Shown one piece after another: positions 1 to 8,681 of a DNA stretch of 28,681 nt. Made by a program: the position numbers and the translations under genes. The stretch comes from Opacimonas sp964559075. GTDB taxonomy: Bacteria; Pseudomonadota; Gammaproteobacteria; Enterobacterales; Alteromonadaceae. Position 1 is the stretch's first letter, and every line of letters starts with the position of its first letter. The notes under the pieces were generated by a model. The model did no database searches. It was not told where the DNA came from and saw nothing but the letters and a program-made list of their open reading frames with translations. The stretch covers positions 1 through 28,681 of the forward strand of contig CAZLGJ010000022.1 of NCBI GenBank assembly GCA_964559075.1, read 5' to 3'.

Positions 1-1005
1 GTGGCACAATATGCCCTGGATAATGGTGTTCGTCTGATTGGCCATCATGAAACCTCTGGCGGGATCACCAACTACGAATCCCAATGGGATGAGGCATTTC
101 CTTACTATGAAGCACTTGGCGTGCGGCAGATCAAAACCGGTTATGTGGCGCATGGACAAAATTTGAAGCGCAAAGATGAACATGGCGTAATGCGCTATGA
201 ATTCACCGATTCTCAGCATGTGATCAATCACATGACGCGCAATATTCAAAAGGCTGCACAACATAAGATCTCGATTAATAAACACGAAGCGGTAAAACAA
301 ACGGGCTTGCACCGCACCTTTCCCAACTGGCTAGCGACAGAAAGTGCGCGGGGGCAGGAATATAATGCCGGCTGGTCAACACCTAATCCACCGGAGCATG
401 AAGCAATGTTGATCTTTACCCGCATGTTAGCGGGGCCGATGGATTATACGCCAGGGATATTTAATTTCGGCTTTACCCGCACCGGTGGTGGTACCGAGGA
501 GGATGGACTACATCAATACCGGCGCCCACACAGTACCTTGGCCAAGCAGTTAGCGCAATATGTGGTGTTTTATAGTCCTATCCAGATGGCCGCAGATATT
601 CCAGCAAATTATCTAGAAAAGCGTGAAGCGTTTCAGTTTATTTTGGACGTGCCAACTGACTGGGAGGATTCTGTGGTATTGCAAGGAGCGGTGGCTGATT
701 TTGCTGTCACCGCACGCAAAGAAAAACAACACCGCCACTATAGCGGGGATGATTGGTATCTCGGTGGCGTTACCGACGAAAATGCTCGGACTGTCACTGT
801 GCCTTTAGATTTCTTAGATGCTGAACGCACGTACGAAGCTCAGATTTATCGAGATGCAAAAGAAACCGACTGGGGCAAAAACCCATACGCGATTGTTATC
901 GAAAAGCGTATGGTAACGGCACAGGACGCATTGACGATTCGCATGGCTGCGTCTGGTGGTTTTGCCGTGCGTTTCAACGCCCTTGCACTATCTGAACAGG
1001 AGTAA
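1..1005 (+). CDS. GH97 family alpha-glucosidase-like enzyme, C-terminal part (5' end outside window)
   Basis: The frame is open from base 1 to the TAA at 1003-1005, so only the last 334 residues of a protein normally near 650-700 aa are present. The leading GTG is probably an internal Val. The sequence matches the catalytic barrel and C-terminal beta domain of GH97 (SusB family). Visible motifs are HHETSG at residues 15-20, KHEAVK at 94-99 and TESARGQE at 113-120. Glutamates E17, E96, E114 and E120 sit where I recall the calcium and catalytic glutamates of the inverting SusB-type subfamily (E439, E508, E526, E532); retaining GH97 members lack some of these. The likely role is periplasmic release of glucose from alpha-glucans or maltooligosaccharides. 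The signal peptide is not visible because the 5' end is missing. The gene lies 7 bp before the M12B protease and may be cotranscribed with it. Family call is firm; substrate is inferred. Confidence 0.9.
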   Translation: MAQYALDNGVRLIGHHETSGGITNYESQWDEAFPYYEALGVRQIKTGYVAHGQNLKRKDEHGVMRYEFTDSQHVINHMTRNIQKAAQHKISINKHEAVKQTGLHRTFPNWLATESARGQEYNAGWSTPNPPEHEAMLIFTRMLAGPMDYTPGIFNFGFTRTGGGTEEDGLHQYRRPHSTLAKQLAQYVVFYSPIQMAADIPANYLEKREAFQFILDVPTDWEDSVVLQGAVADFAVTARKEKQHRHYSGDDWYLGGVTDENARTVTVPLDFLDAERTYEAQIYRDAKETDWGKNPYAIVIEKRMVTAQDALTIRMAASGGFAVRFNALALSEQE

Positions 1006-1012
1006 TCAGGAT

Positions 1013-3952
1013 ATGGGTAAACAGTATATTGTCTCGCTTTCCGTATGTGTATGGTTGTATGCTGCAGTGACCAACACCGCGCTTGCCAATACCGAAACGT
1101 CAGCGCTCAATCCAGGTTGGCTGGCACAATTCGAGCATGATCAAGTACAGTTCGCTAGTCAGCAAAATCGCGTTATTTTGTCACACGCTCAAGAAGGGAT
1201 GATTGAACTCGATCTTCAAGCTCGCTTGCAATCTGCAGGGCAAACCGCTGCCAAGGGGCATCCAACCAGCCCGGTAAACGGCTTTGCTCAAACCATTGTA
1301 CGTGCAGAACAGTCATACTCGTGGTTGCATACCCAAGGTCAGCATACCGCCATTGGTGAGATCACAGGTGCTGATGCGCACTGGTGGTATGTGAGTACGC
1401 CAGAAGGGACCTGGACGGTTGAGCTAAATGGGCTAACGACGCTGCCCAGCTTGTATGACAATGATACTATAGGTCAGCCTTTATTAAGCAGTACAGGTTC
1501 CCAGTCTAAGGCACATTTGCAGCACCACATGTCACACACTTTTCCTCCCACCAAACAGGCACTGGTGCGCGATGGGGTTGTTGTGGTTGACGTGATGATG
1601 TTGTTTACCAGCAATATTTTAGCGGCTTATCCCGGTGAGTTAGCGCAAACGTTAATGACGCACTTGATCAATAAAGCCAATCAAGCTTTTGTAAACAGTG
1701 ATGTTAATGTACAGCTGCGCTTGGTTAGAAGTGAGTGGGTGGATTATCAACGACCTTCAAACTTTACGGCTATCGATGATTTGAAAGTGGCGGTGGATGA
1801 TGATCCCGCTACTCTGCCTGTGCCTAGTCTAGCTTCTGTAGGTGCTTGGCGAGATGAAGTGCGAGCTGACATTGTTGCCATGATCCGCACACATGACTTG
1901 GTTGAGCGCGATGTCTGTGGGGTGGCGCAGTTTCCCGATCCTACGGCGGCTTCTTTGGTCAATATCAGCAATGTTGGGATCAGCGGTGGCTCTAACTGTA
2001 TTGACACCTTCACTCATGAAATTGGACATAATTTCGGTGCTGGTCACCAAGCGATTGATGGACAGAGTCAAGGTGCATTAGATAACTCGGGTGCGCTATT
2101 GGTGCCGGGCAAGTTTAACACCATCATGTCATCGATTGGGACGGGTGATATTAATCGCAATTACAAACTAAACGTTTTTTCAAACACCAATAATCAGTGC
2201 GGAAATCGACTCTGCGGCGATCCTGTTAGTGCCGATAATGCCGCTACGGTTGAGGCATTTGCGTTACAAAATGCCAACCTGCAGGAAGCCAATCTCGTGT
2301 TAGATACCCTGGTTATGCCACTGAAAACGTTTACCGATCACGATGGCGATGGTGTCGATGAACGCACGGATGCCTTCCCATTTATTGCGAGTGAGACATG
2401 TGATAGCGATAATGATGGTATCGGTGATAATGCTGATCGCTTCCCAACAGATCCCAATGAAGTTCTCGATACAGATAACGATGGCCTGGGGAACAATTCC
2501 GATACTGATGACGATAATGATGGCGTAGTTGATGAGGATGACGAGTTACCCTTGAATGCATCTGAAAGCCGCGATAGTGACGGTGATGGTGTTGGTGATA
2601 ATACTGATGAACTGGCATTTGATAGGCGTGATAGTCGAGATAATGATGGTGATCTGTCTGGTGATACTCGCGATAACGACGATGACAACGACGGTTTACC
2701 CGATTTTGCTATGCCAACGTCATTAGCACAGGCAAGCCTTGTCGTAGTCAGTGCCAATAGTCATCAACTGTTGGAATACGATGCACAAACAGGCGAGTTT
2801 TTAGGGGTGCTTGCCACAATGGCTGAGGGCGATTTTACGTTTCGCAGTGATGCCATTGTTTCGGCAAATCAAAACGTCGTGTACTTTATCGCTCAAAGCG
2901 ACGTGTATCAATATGATCGCCAAACAGGTACGGTGGAAGTCTATTTGGATCGCAGTGAGTTGTTTGCAAACTTTCCAGAGCAACTCGCTTTGCTTACTGA
3001 TGGTACGATGCTCGTCACCAACGATCGTTTTGGCTTTGAAATTATTCAGGGCTTTGCCGACCAAGCCACTGACAGACCGGTGATATACGAAGAGTTTGTT
3101 GAGGGGCGACATCGCGATATTTTGCGATTATCTGATGCCAGTTTATTAGTTGCCGATTATGGCAATGACCAGCTTATTATTGTGAATACTTTGCAAACTG
3201 GAATTACGCCACGAGTCCTAGCCAATGAGGGCTTGTCTCAGCCTGAGCAGCTAGCCATGGCGAGCAATAATAATATTTTGGTGAGTAATAAAGGCAGTGG
3301 AGATATTACTGCTTACCGTGGCGGTGGTGATTTTATTGGTACCTTGATCCCAGCTGGCACAGCTGGTTTAGGTAAGCCTAGCTGTATGCTGGTTGCCCCT
3401 GGTGACATTTTATACGTCTGCAGTGAGGATACCGACGAAATGTTGCGTTTTGACGCGCGTACTGGTCAGTTTATTGATACATTGGTCGTCGCTGGCAATA
3501 GTCCTCTTGATAGACCTGTCGGCATGACGCTGGTAGGCAAGCCAATTGATCCGACGCCCTACACGGGCGACACTGATGTTGATAATGACGGTACGATCAA
3601 TGCACAAGATCAGTTTCCCTTTGATCCCGCTGAGTCCCTCGATACCGATAGCGATGGCATCGGCAACAATGCTGATACTGATGATGACAATGATGGCATG
3701 CCCGATACTTATGAAGACCAGTATGGGTTTGACCCGCTCGATCCTGCGGATGCGCGCCAGGATGCTGATGATGATGGTTCGAGTAACTTGGCCGAGTACA
3801 CTATTGGCTCCAATCCGCTGGTGGCGACGCAAGATGAATTGGAGTCGCGTAACTCCGGCGGCGGTTCTTTAGGGGGAGGGCTAATATGCGCTTGGCTGCT
3901 AATTGCAGTAGCGCGACGCTTACGCTTTGCTAGGCTGAGAAAAGCGGCTTAA
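1013..3952 (+). CDS. Secreted M12B-like metalloprotease with thrombospondin type 3 repeats, beta-propeller-like segment and GlyGly-CTERM
   Basis: 979 aa starting at ATG 1013, preceded by AGGAG near 999. The open frame extends upstream to 956 inside the GH97 gene, but the methionine at 1013 opens a clear signal peptide ending ALA at about residue 25. Residues 335-345 read HEIGHNFGAGH, the HExxHxxGxxH zinc motif of reprolysin/adamalysin-type metzincins. Asp/Gly/Asn-rich DxDxDGxxD calcium-binding repeats (thrombospondin type 3) run about 441-565 and again about 850-940. Between them, about 575-840, are repeats such as YDAQTGEFLG and FDARTGQFID that look like NHL/SMP-30-type propeller blades. The last 30 residues are a Gly/Ser-rich stretch, a hydrophobic helix and an Arg-rich tail, the GlyGly-CTERM pattern processed by rhombosortase in bacteria with type II secretion. 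It probably degrades extracellular protein. The 3' end overlaps the convergent ABC1 kinase gene by 33 bp. Confidence 0.88.
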   Translation: MGKQYIVSLSVCVWLYAAVTNTALANTETSALNPGWLAQFEHDQVQFASQQNRVILSHAQEGMIELDLQARLQSAGQTAAKGHPTSPVNGFAQTIVRAEQSYSWLHTQGQHTAIGEITGADAHWWYVSTPEGTWTVELNGLTTLPSLYDNDTIGQPLLSSTGSQSKAHLQHHMSHTFPPTKQALVRDGVVVVDVMMLFTSNILAAYPGELAQTLMTHLINKANQAFVNSDVNVQLRLVRSEWVDYQRPSNFTAIDDLKVAVDDDPATLPVPSLASVGAWRDEVRADIVAMIRTHDLVERDVCGVAQFPDPTAASLVNISNVGISGGSNCIDTFTHEIGHNFGAGHQAIDGQSQGALDNSGALLVPGKFNTIMSSIGTGDINRNYKLNVFSNTNNQCGNRLCGDPVSADNAATVEAFALQNANLQEANLVLDTLVMPLKTFTDHDGDGVDERTDAFPFIASETCDSDNDGIGDNADRFPTDPNEVLDTDNDGLGNNSDTDDDNDGVVDEDDELPLNASESRDSDGDGVGDNTDELAFDRRDSRDNDGDLSGDTRDNDDDNDGLPDFAMPTSLAQASLVVVSANSHQLLEYDAQTGEFLGVLATMAEGDFTFRSDAIVSANQNVVYFIAQSDVYQYDRQTGTVEVYLDRSELFANFPEQLALLTDGTMLVTNDRFGFEIIQGFADQATDRPVIYEEFVEGRHRDILRLSDASLLVADYGNDQLIIVNTLQTGITPRVLANEGLSQPEQLAMASNNNILVSNKGSGDITAYRGGGDFIGTLIPAGTAGLGKPSCMLVAPGDILYVCSEDTDEMLRFDARTGQFIDTLVVAGNSPLDRPVGMTLVGKPIDPTPYTGDTDVDNDGTINAQDQFPFDPAESLDTDSDGIGNNADTDDDNDGMPDTYEDQYGFDPLDPADARQDADDDGSSNLAEYTIGSNPLVATQDELESRNSGGGSLGGGLICAWLLIAVARRLRFARLRKAA

Positions 3953-5239
3953 CATACTGTGTATATTGAGCCGAGCGCCAAGGCGGTTGGCGAGTAAGAT
4001 CACGCCAGTGACTTTACGGTTGATCAGGGCCACATCAAAATCAGGTGTGGCCGTGGCTGTTTTGGACGCAACCAATGGCTCGGTGAGCTGCAACAACCGC
4101 GACACTAAGCCCTGTTCTTTGATGTCATAGTCATCAGTATGTATCGCTTCGCCTGCTAATACACAGGCATCATTTATAATCTCTATAATTGCTCGAGGCA
4201 TGTGCTCATCAACTAGCCCTAACGCCATTAAGTGCTGCTCGATAGAAGCGCGTTCGCCACTTTGCATGGTTTGTGCAAGCGCCCAAAAATGTTCGGAAAC
4301 CTCGGGTGTAATAGTGCGCGTGGCGCCAAAATCCAACAGGTGAATATGCCGAGCCTCTAAATCGACCAAAAAATTGGCAAAATTTGGGTCGCTTTGCATC
4401 AGTCTAAATGAAAACAATTCCTGTAGCGTTAATTGTAGTAGCGCGTTACATACCCAATCGATATCCGCTTGCGCGCTAAGTGACTCAATCGGTACGCCCA
4501 CAACATAATCCATACATAAAATGGAAGCATTAGATAAGTCTTCATGCACTGTGGGACAGTGAAAGTGCTGTTCTGACGCAACTAATTGCGCATACTTTTG
4601 CAAATGTTCAGCTTCGCGTTCATAGTCGGCTTCTTCATGCAGCTGGGCTTTTGCTTTCGCTAACAATGGCGCAAGATCCATGTGCGCAGGTAATAATCGA
4701 CTGGTTTTGAGTAACCACGCAGCAGAATCGATATCACTATCAATACTTTGTTTGACACCGGGGTATTGAATTTTTACTGCCACCTCACGCCCATCCCAAC
4801 GCGTGGCACGATGCACTTGCCCAATAGACGCTGCCGCAATGGGTTGTAACGGGAAGGTCTTGAACTCATCAAACCAATCATCGCCCCAGTGAGTCTTTAG
4901 CGTCTGTACTAGCTGTTCTTGAGGCATCCAATGGGATTGTTGTCGCAATATTTGTAGCACCGGCTCCCAAGTTGGCGGTAATAATTCGCCGGCGTCCATG
5001 GACAGCAGCTGGCCGAGTTTCATGGCTGCACCGCGCATGTGGGCCAATTTCTTGGCAATGGCAAGCGCGTTATTGGGGTTTGCAAGCGCTGCTGCTAAGG
5101 ACGGTTTTTGACCTTGCAGCAAAGTCTTGGAGGTGTCTTTAATCACGTTTGCTGCCAGCTGTGTTGCCAATGCCGCCAAGCCACCGACTCGTCGAGTTTT
5201 TTGAGTCGGAACTGGGGTGGCGCGCTGCTGATATTTCAC
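3920..5239 (-). CDS. ABC1/UbiB/COQ8-family atypical kinase-like protein
   Basis: 439 aa with start codon GTG at 5239-5237. The family hallmarks are all present: KxGQ (K74, G76, Q77) after an N-terminal helix, the Ala-rich nucleotide loop AAAS at 125-128, the VAVK lysine K146, the catalytic-loop-like DPNFANF at 274-280 and DFG at 293-295. Family members are protein-kinase-like ATPases that support ubiquinone biosynthesis or lipid handling. This protein lacks the C-terminal transmembrane helices of E. coli UbiB (about 546 aa) and is more like soluble ADCK/AarF-type paralogs, so I do not call it ubiB. It starts 3 bp after the stop of the MNT gene with no clear Shine-Dalgarno, which suggests translational coupling. 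Its 3' end overlaps the convergent metalloprotease gene by 33 bp. The substrate is unknown. Confidence 0.87.
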   Translation of the reverse strand: MKYQQRATPVPTQKTRRVGGLAALATQLAANVIKDTSKTLLQGQKPSLAAALANPNNALAIAKKLAHMRGAAMKLGQLLSMDAGELLPPTWEPVLQILRQQSHWMPQEQLVQTLKTHWGDDWFDEFKTFPLQPIAAASIGQVHRATRWDGREVAVKIQYPGVKQSIDSDIDSAAWLLKTSRLLPAHMDLAPLLAKAKAQLHEEADYEREAEHLQKYAQLVASEQHFHCPTVHEDLSNASILCMDYVVGVPIESLSAQADIDWVCNALLQLTLQELFSFRLMQSDPNFANFLVDLEARHIHLLDFGATRTITPEVSEHFWALAQTMQSGERASIEQHLMALGLVDEHMPRAIIEIINDACVLAGEAIHTDDYDIKEQGLVSRLLQLTEPLVASKTATATPDFDVALINRKVTGVILLANRLGARLNIHSMLSRFSQPSKA

Positions 5240-5242
5240 GGG

Positions 5243-5587
5243 TTAGTGTTTCAGATACATGTTACGCGCGGTTTCTTCAAATAGCTCGGCACTGCCATCG
5301 TGAAACCAGCGTTGACCGCGGGTGACAACTTCATAGCGCAACAGCCTGGTACAACTGGAAAGATCGAGCAAATCGGTTTCAATACCGCATATAGCGGCAA
5401 GTTCAAGCGCAGTCGTGGCGTGTAACGTTTTATCAATCGCGGCTCCACACCATACACCTAGATCGAGATCACTGTCATCATTTGCATAGCCTGTAGCATA
5501 GGAACCGAATAAATAAATCGCTTTGCATGCCGGTAAGTGACTGCGCAAGTGGGTCACAATGGCGCGTTGGTGATAATGTATATTCAT
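5243..5587 (-). CDS. Small MNT-fold nucleotidyltransferase (MntA-like), no HEPN partner
   Basis: 114 aa from ATG 5587-5585. Residues 28-42 show the GS-x10-DxD signature of minimal nucleotidyltransferases (G28, S29, D40, D42), followed by a TDLLDL strand that may supply the third carboxylate. Relatives include MntA antitoxins, which AMPylate HepT (HEPN) toxins, and stand-alone MNT domains of unknown role. No HEPN gene flanks it: the neighbours are a halogenase 11 bp upstream and the ABC1 kinase 3 bp downstream. I therefore do not label it an antitoxin. No obvious Shine-Dalgarno precedes the ATG, again suggesting coupling within the run. The fold call is solid; the function is open. Confidence 0.8.
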   Translation of the reverse strand: MNIHYHQRAIVTHLRSHLPACKAIYLFGSYATGYANDDSDLDLGVWCGAAIDKTLHATTALELAAICGIETDLLDLSSCTRLLRYEVVTRGQRWFHDGSAELFEETARNMYLKH

Positions 5588-5598
5588 AATTGGAAAGG

Positions 5599-7098
5599 TT
5601 ACTCAGCGCGCAGCGCATTTTTATGTGGCACAAAATTTAACAAACACCCGGCAAAAAACTGCGCCAAATCCCGTTCTTGATATTGACAACCCGTGCCAGG
5701 TTGTTTGCTCGACAAGGGCGGAAAGGTGCCATAACCTGCTAACAAACAGTGCCACGAGGTGGTACCAAAGTGACTCGCTAAGTTTTGTCGGTTAATTTCT
5801 TGGCTCAAATCGCCTTTGCGAAACCATACATCAAGGAGCTGCAGCAGCGGCTCGGATAAATGGTTGTTGTTACGGTTATCCTGCCAATAAGCAGTATCGC
5901 TGCGAGTATTGAGCTTGTAGTGGGCTACAATGTAATCGCGCACGCGCTCAAAGCGCTCAGTGATAGTTTTATTATAGTCACTGCGTTGTTGTGATGTAAA
6001 ATTGCCCTTTTCGTACTCGTCCATGAAAATTTCGACTGACGTTTGTACTAAGTGCAGCGCGGTTGCCTCAAGCGGCTCAATAAACCCTTGCGATAATCCC
6101 AGTCCGATACAGTTATGCGCCCAGTGCTGTTCGACTTGACCAACGCGCATCTGTAAATGACGCGCTTGCGCCTCAACTCCTAAGCCTAGGTGGGCTCTAA
6201 GCTCCGCTTCGGCGTCTTCGGCTGACAGGTATCTAGAAGAGTACACATAACCGTTTCCGGTACGGTGTGTTAGCGGGATTTGCCACGCCCAACCAGCTGA
6301 TAAGGCGGTTGCTTGGGTTTCTACCGGAATATCTTGCAGTGCCTCAGTGGGAAATACCACCGCAGCGTCATTAAACAAGTTATCGCCAAAAGAGTGAAAA
6401 GGCACACCTAATGTGTCCTGAAGCAGCATGGATTTAAATCCCGTGCAATCAATAAAAAAGTCACCGTGAATGTCGGCATAATCGCGACAGGTAACGTGGC
6501 TGATATCGCCATTCGCATCGGTCATGACAGCCTGCACATTGGCTTGAATGTGAGTTACCCCGAGCTTGTCCACGGCGTGTTTTGCCAAAAACTCGCCCAA
6601 CAAGCCCGAATCAAAGTGATAGCCGTACTCAATATTAAACGGAAAGTGCGGTGGTGTTTGCGGGGCAAGGTTGTAGTTGGCAAGCCAGCCGTTAAACAGT
6701 AACTTATCAGGGGCGGTTTCGACATCTAAGCCCAAACGGCGGGTAAGCGAATTGAGATAAAACGCGCGCTCAGAAAATGTATCCAGTTGGCTAATAAATG
6801 GATGTGAATAGCTGTCAATGCCCGACTCAGGCGACCAGCCATTGAAGCGGATATTGACTTTATACGTGGCGTGGCAATACGGCATCCAGTCGGATTCAGC
6901 AATGTCCAAATCTTGAAAGAAGCGTTTCAGAGTAGGGGTCGAGCCTTCACCTACGCCAATAATCCCAATCTCAGGGGATTCAACTAGCGTCACCTGTACC
7001 TTGTCGCGCCAGTGATGGGCCAGCAAACAAGCGGCCATCCAGCCAGCCGTGCCGCCACCGACAATCACAAATTGTTGTTTTACGTCAGCGTCACTCAT
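5599..7098 (-). CDS. Flavin-dependent tryptophan halogenase-like protein (second of pair)
   Basis: 499 aa. It carries the Rossmann FAD motif GGGTAGW at residues 14-20, the GVGEGSTP segment around 48-55, the presumed catalytic lysine K80 in a TYK context, the halogenase signature WAWQIP at 270-275, and FIEPLEA at 339-345 containing the glutamate E344 equivalent to that of PrnA/RebH. The residue after this glutamate is Ala345, where PrnA and RebH have Ser. The family uses FADH2, O2 and halide to make HOCl or HOBr for aromatic halogenation. Homologues next to TonB receptors are common in marine proteobacteria and some act on indole rather than free tryptophan. The start ATG overlaps the stop of the upstream halogenase (ATGA, 7095-7098), so the pair is translationally coupled. 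No flavin reductase gene is seen nearby. Confidence 0.9.
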   Translation of the reverse strand: MSDADVKQQFVIVGGGTAGWMAACLLAHHWRDKVQVTLVESPEIGIIGVGEGSTPTLKRFFQDLDIAESDWMPYCHATYKVNIRFNGWSPESGIDSYSHPFISQLDTFSERAFYLNSLTRRLGLDVETAPDKLLFNGWLANYNLAPQTPPHFPFNIEYGYHFDSGLLGEFLAKHAVDKLGVTHIQANVQAVMTDANGDISHVTCRDYADIHGDFFIDCTGFKSMLLQDTLGVPFHSFGDNLFNDAAVVFPTEALQDIPVETQATALSAGWAWQIPLTHRTGNGYVYSSRYLSAEDAEAELRAHLGLGVEAQARHLQMRVGQVEQHWAHNCIGLGLSQGFIEPLEATALHLVQTSVEIFMDEYEKGNFTSQQRSDYNKTITERFERVRDYIVAHYKLNTRSDTAYWQDNRNNNHLSEPLLQLLDVWFRKGDLSQEINRQNLASHFGTTSWHCLLAGYGTFPPLSSKQPGTGCQYQERDLAQFFAGCLLNFVPHKNALRAE

Positions 7099-8591
7099 GC
7101 CGAGGCTCCCATAAAGGCAGTGAGATACTCATCATGCGGTAGCATTTTGGCAAGCGGCTGTTGTTTAGCTTGCAGTACCTTGTCTAAGGTCGCTTTGAGA
7201 TCGTCTAGACTGACAGCATTTGCCGCTGGGTGATAATCCTGTGGCGTTAAGCCTTGGCCATACATCACCTGGATCCAAGAGGCATCCCTAAAGATATCGT
7301 GTTGATCGTTAAAGACTTCTCCCACGTCTTTAAATAAGTCAATTTTGTGTTGCAAGCGCTCCGGAACTTCTAAGTTGCGCATCGCGCGCCAAAACTCAGA
7401 GTCATCTCGCTCAGTCACCTTATAGTGCAAAATGATAAAGTCGCGGATAGTTTCATACTCAATCCGGCCTTCTTCATTGAATGCCTCAACGGCGCTAGCC
7501 TGGATCCCTTGGTGAGGAAATAATTTTAATAAGCGTACCACGGCCGATTGAATCAGGTGAATACTGGTAGATTCCAGCGGCTCCAAGAAACCACTCGATA
7601 AACCAACGGCGATGACGTTTTTGTGCCATTGTTTGTTAGTGCGACCGGTTTTGAAGCGAATTTGGCGCGGCTCGGCTAATGGCTTGGTATCGAGATTGTT
7701 CATCAGATTATCCATCGCCGCCTCATCGGTGGTGTGGGTGGTACTATAAACAATACCGTTGCCGTTGCGGTGGGTGAGCGGGATTCGCCACTGCCAGCCG
7801 TTATCATGGGCAATGGAGCGCGTATAAGGCGCGGTTGTTTCATGGCGCTCGGTGGGCACTGCAATGGCGCTATTAGCGGGAAGCCATTTAGACCAGTCTT
7901 CGTAGGCGACGCCTAAGGTTTTTTGGATAAGTAAGGCGCGTCCACCGGTACAGTCAACAAACAAATCCGCCTGAAGCTGCCTGCCGTCTTTGAGCTGTAC
8001 GCCGGTGACATAACCGCTAGCATCATCTTGTGCGACATGTTCAATAATGCCCTCATGGCGAGTCACGCCGGATTTTTCGGCTAAGCCACGTAAGAATTTG
8101 CCATACAGTGCTGAATCGAAGTGATACGCATAAGGCATTTCATAGACGGGGTTAGACGTGTTAATTTTGTTAAAGGTGCCTTTTTTGCAGGCTAGGTAAT
8201 TGAGATCGTAATCCCAGATGGAGCCTTCGACACCATTGCGTTTGGCGCGCTCCCAATAGTGTTGGAAGTTACAAAAGCCTAAGCTCGCTCCCGGAGCACC
8301 GAAGGTATGCAGGTATTTTTCACCTTTGACTCGCCAGTTTTCAAACTGGATGGCCAGTTTCATGGTGGCATGGGTTTCGCGCAAGAAAGCTTTTTCGTCG
8401 AGACCCAAGAATTTGTTGTAGGTTTGAATAGGTGGAATGGTCGCTTCACCGACACCGATGATCCCGATTTCTTCTGATTCGATTAATGCAATTTTGACTT
8501 GAGAGCCGAGCACCTTACTCATGAGTGCTGCGGTCATCCAACCGGCGGTGCCACCACCTGCAATTAAGACGCTTTTGACGGGTTGTTGCAT
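7095..8591 (-). CDS. Flavin-dependent tryptophan halogenase-like protein (first of pair)
   Basis: 498 aa from ATG 8591. Motifs are complete: GGGTAGW at 12-18, GVGEATIPP near 46-54, catalytic Lys K78 (TMK), WQWRIP at 266-271 and FLEPLES at 335-341 with Glu340-Ser341 as in PrnA/RebH. It is clearly a paralog of the following gene but distinct from it, so the pair is an old duplication or two specialised enzymes. It is the first gene after the TonB receptor and its terminator, and a candidate promoter lies at 8653-8681. It may halogenate an indole or aryl compound brought in by the receptor. The native substrate cannot be read from sequence, and some TonB-linked members have no known substrate. 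Confidence 0.92.
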   Translation of the reverse strand: MQQPVKSVLIAGGGTAGWMTAALMSKVLGSQVKIALIESEEIGIIGVGEATIPPIQTYNKFLGLDEKAFLRETHATMKLAIQFENWRVKGEKYLHTFGAPGASLGFCNFQHYWERAKRNGVEGSIWDYDLNYLACKKGTFNKINTSNPVYEMPYAYHFDSALYGKFLRGLAEKSGVTRHEGIIEHVAQDDASGYVTGVQLKDGRQLQADLFVDCTGGRALLIQKTLGVAYEDWSKWLPANSAIAVPTERHETTAPYTRSIAHDNGWQWRIPLTHRNGNGIVYSTTHTTDEAAMDNLMNNLDTKPLAEPRQIRFKTGRTNKQWHKNVIAVGLSSGFLEPLESTSIHLIQSAVVRLLKLFPHQGIQASAVEAFNEEGRIEYETIRDFIILHYKVTERDDSEFWRAMRNLEVPERLQHKIDLFKDVGEVFNDQHDIFRDASWIQVMYGQGLTPQDYHPAANAVSLDDLKATLDKVLQAKQQPLAKMLPHDEYLTAFMGASA

Positions 8592-8652
8592 AAATCAATT
8601 ACCTATTCTTATTAGTCTGTCATACCGCCTAACTATAGCGGATATTAAAGGG

Positions 8653-8681
8653 TTATTACAGTACACGTTTATACGTTACAA
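8653..8681 (-). promoter_or_regulatory. Candidate sigma-70 promoter for the halogenase/MNT/ABC1 run
   Basis: On the minus strand TTGTAA (8681-8676) is separated by 17 bp from TAATAA (8658-8653). It lies directly downstream of the receptor terminator and about 60 bp before the first halogenase ATG. It would let the halogenase run be expressed apart from the receptor. Prediction by eye only. Confidence 0.45.

Noticed and set aside
2338..2757. Minus-strand open frame of 139 codons rich in Ser/Leu/Arg inside the metalloprotease gene
   Set aside because: It is the antisense of the DxDxDG repeats; low complexity, no ribosome binding site, and the plus-strand gene is well supported.
3920..5239. Naming the ABC1 kinase ubiB
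   Set aside because: It is about 100 residues shorter than UbiB, lacks the C-terminal membrane helices, and no ubiE or ubiJ is nearby.
5243..5587. Calling the MNT gene a type VII antitoxin (mntA)
   Set aside because: No HEPN toxin gene is adjacent, and MNT domains occur in other contexts.
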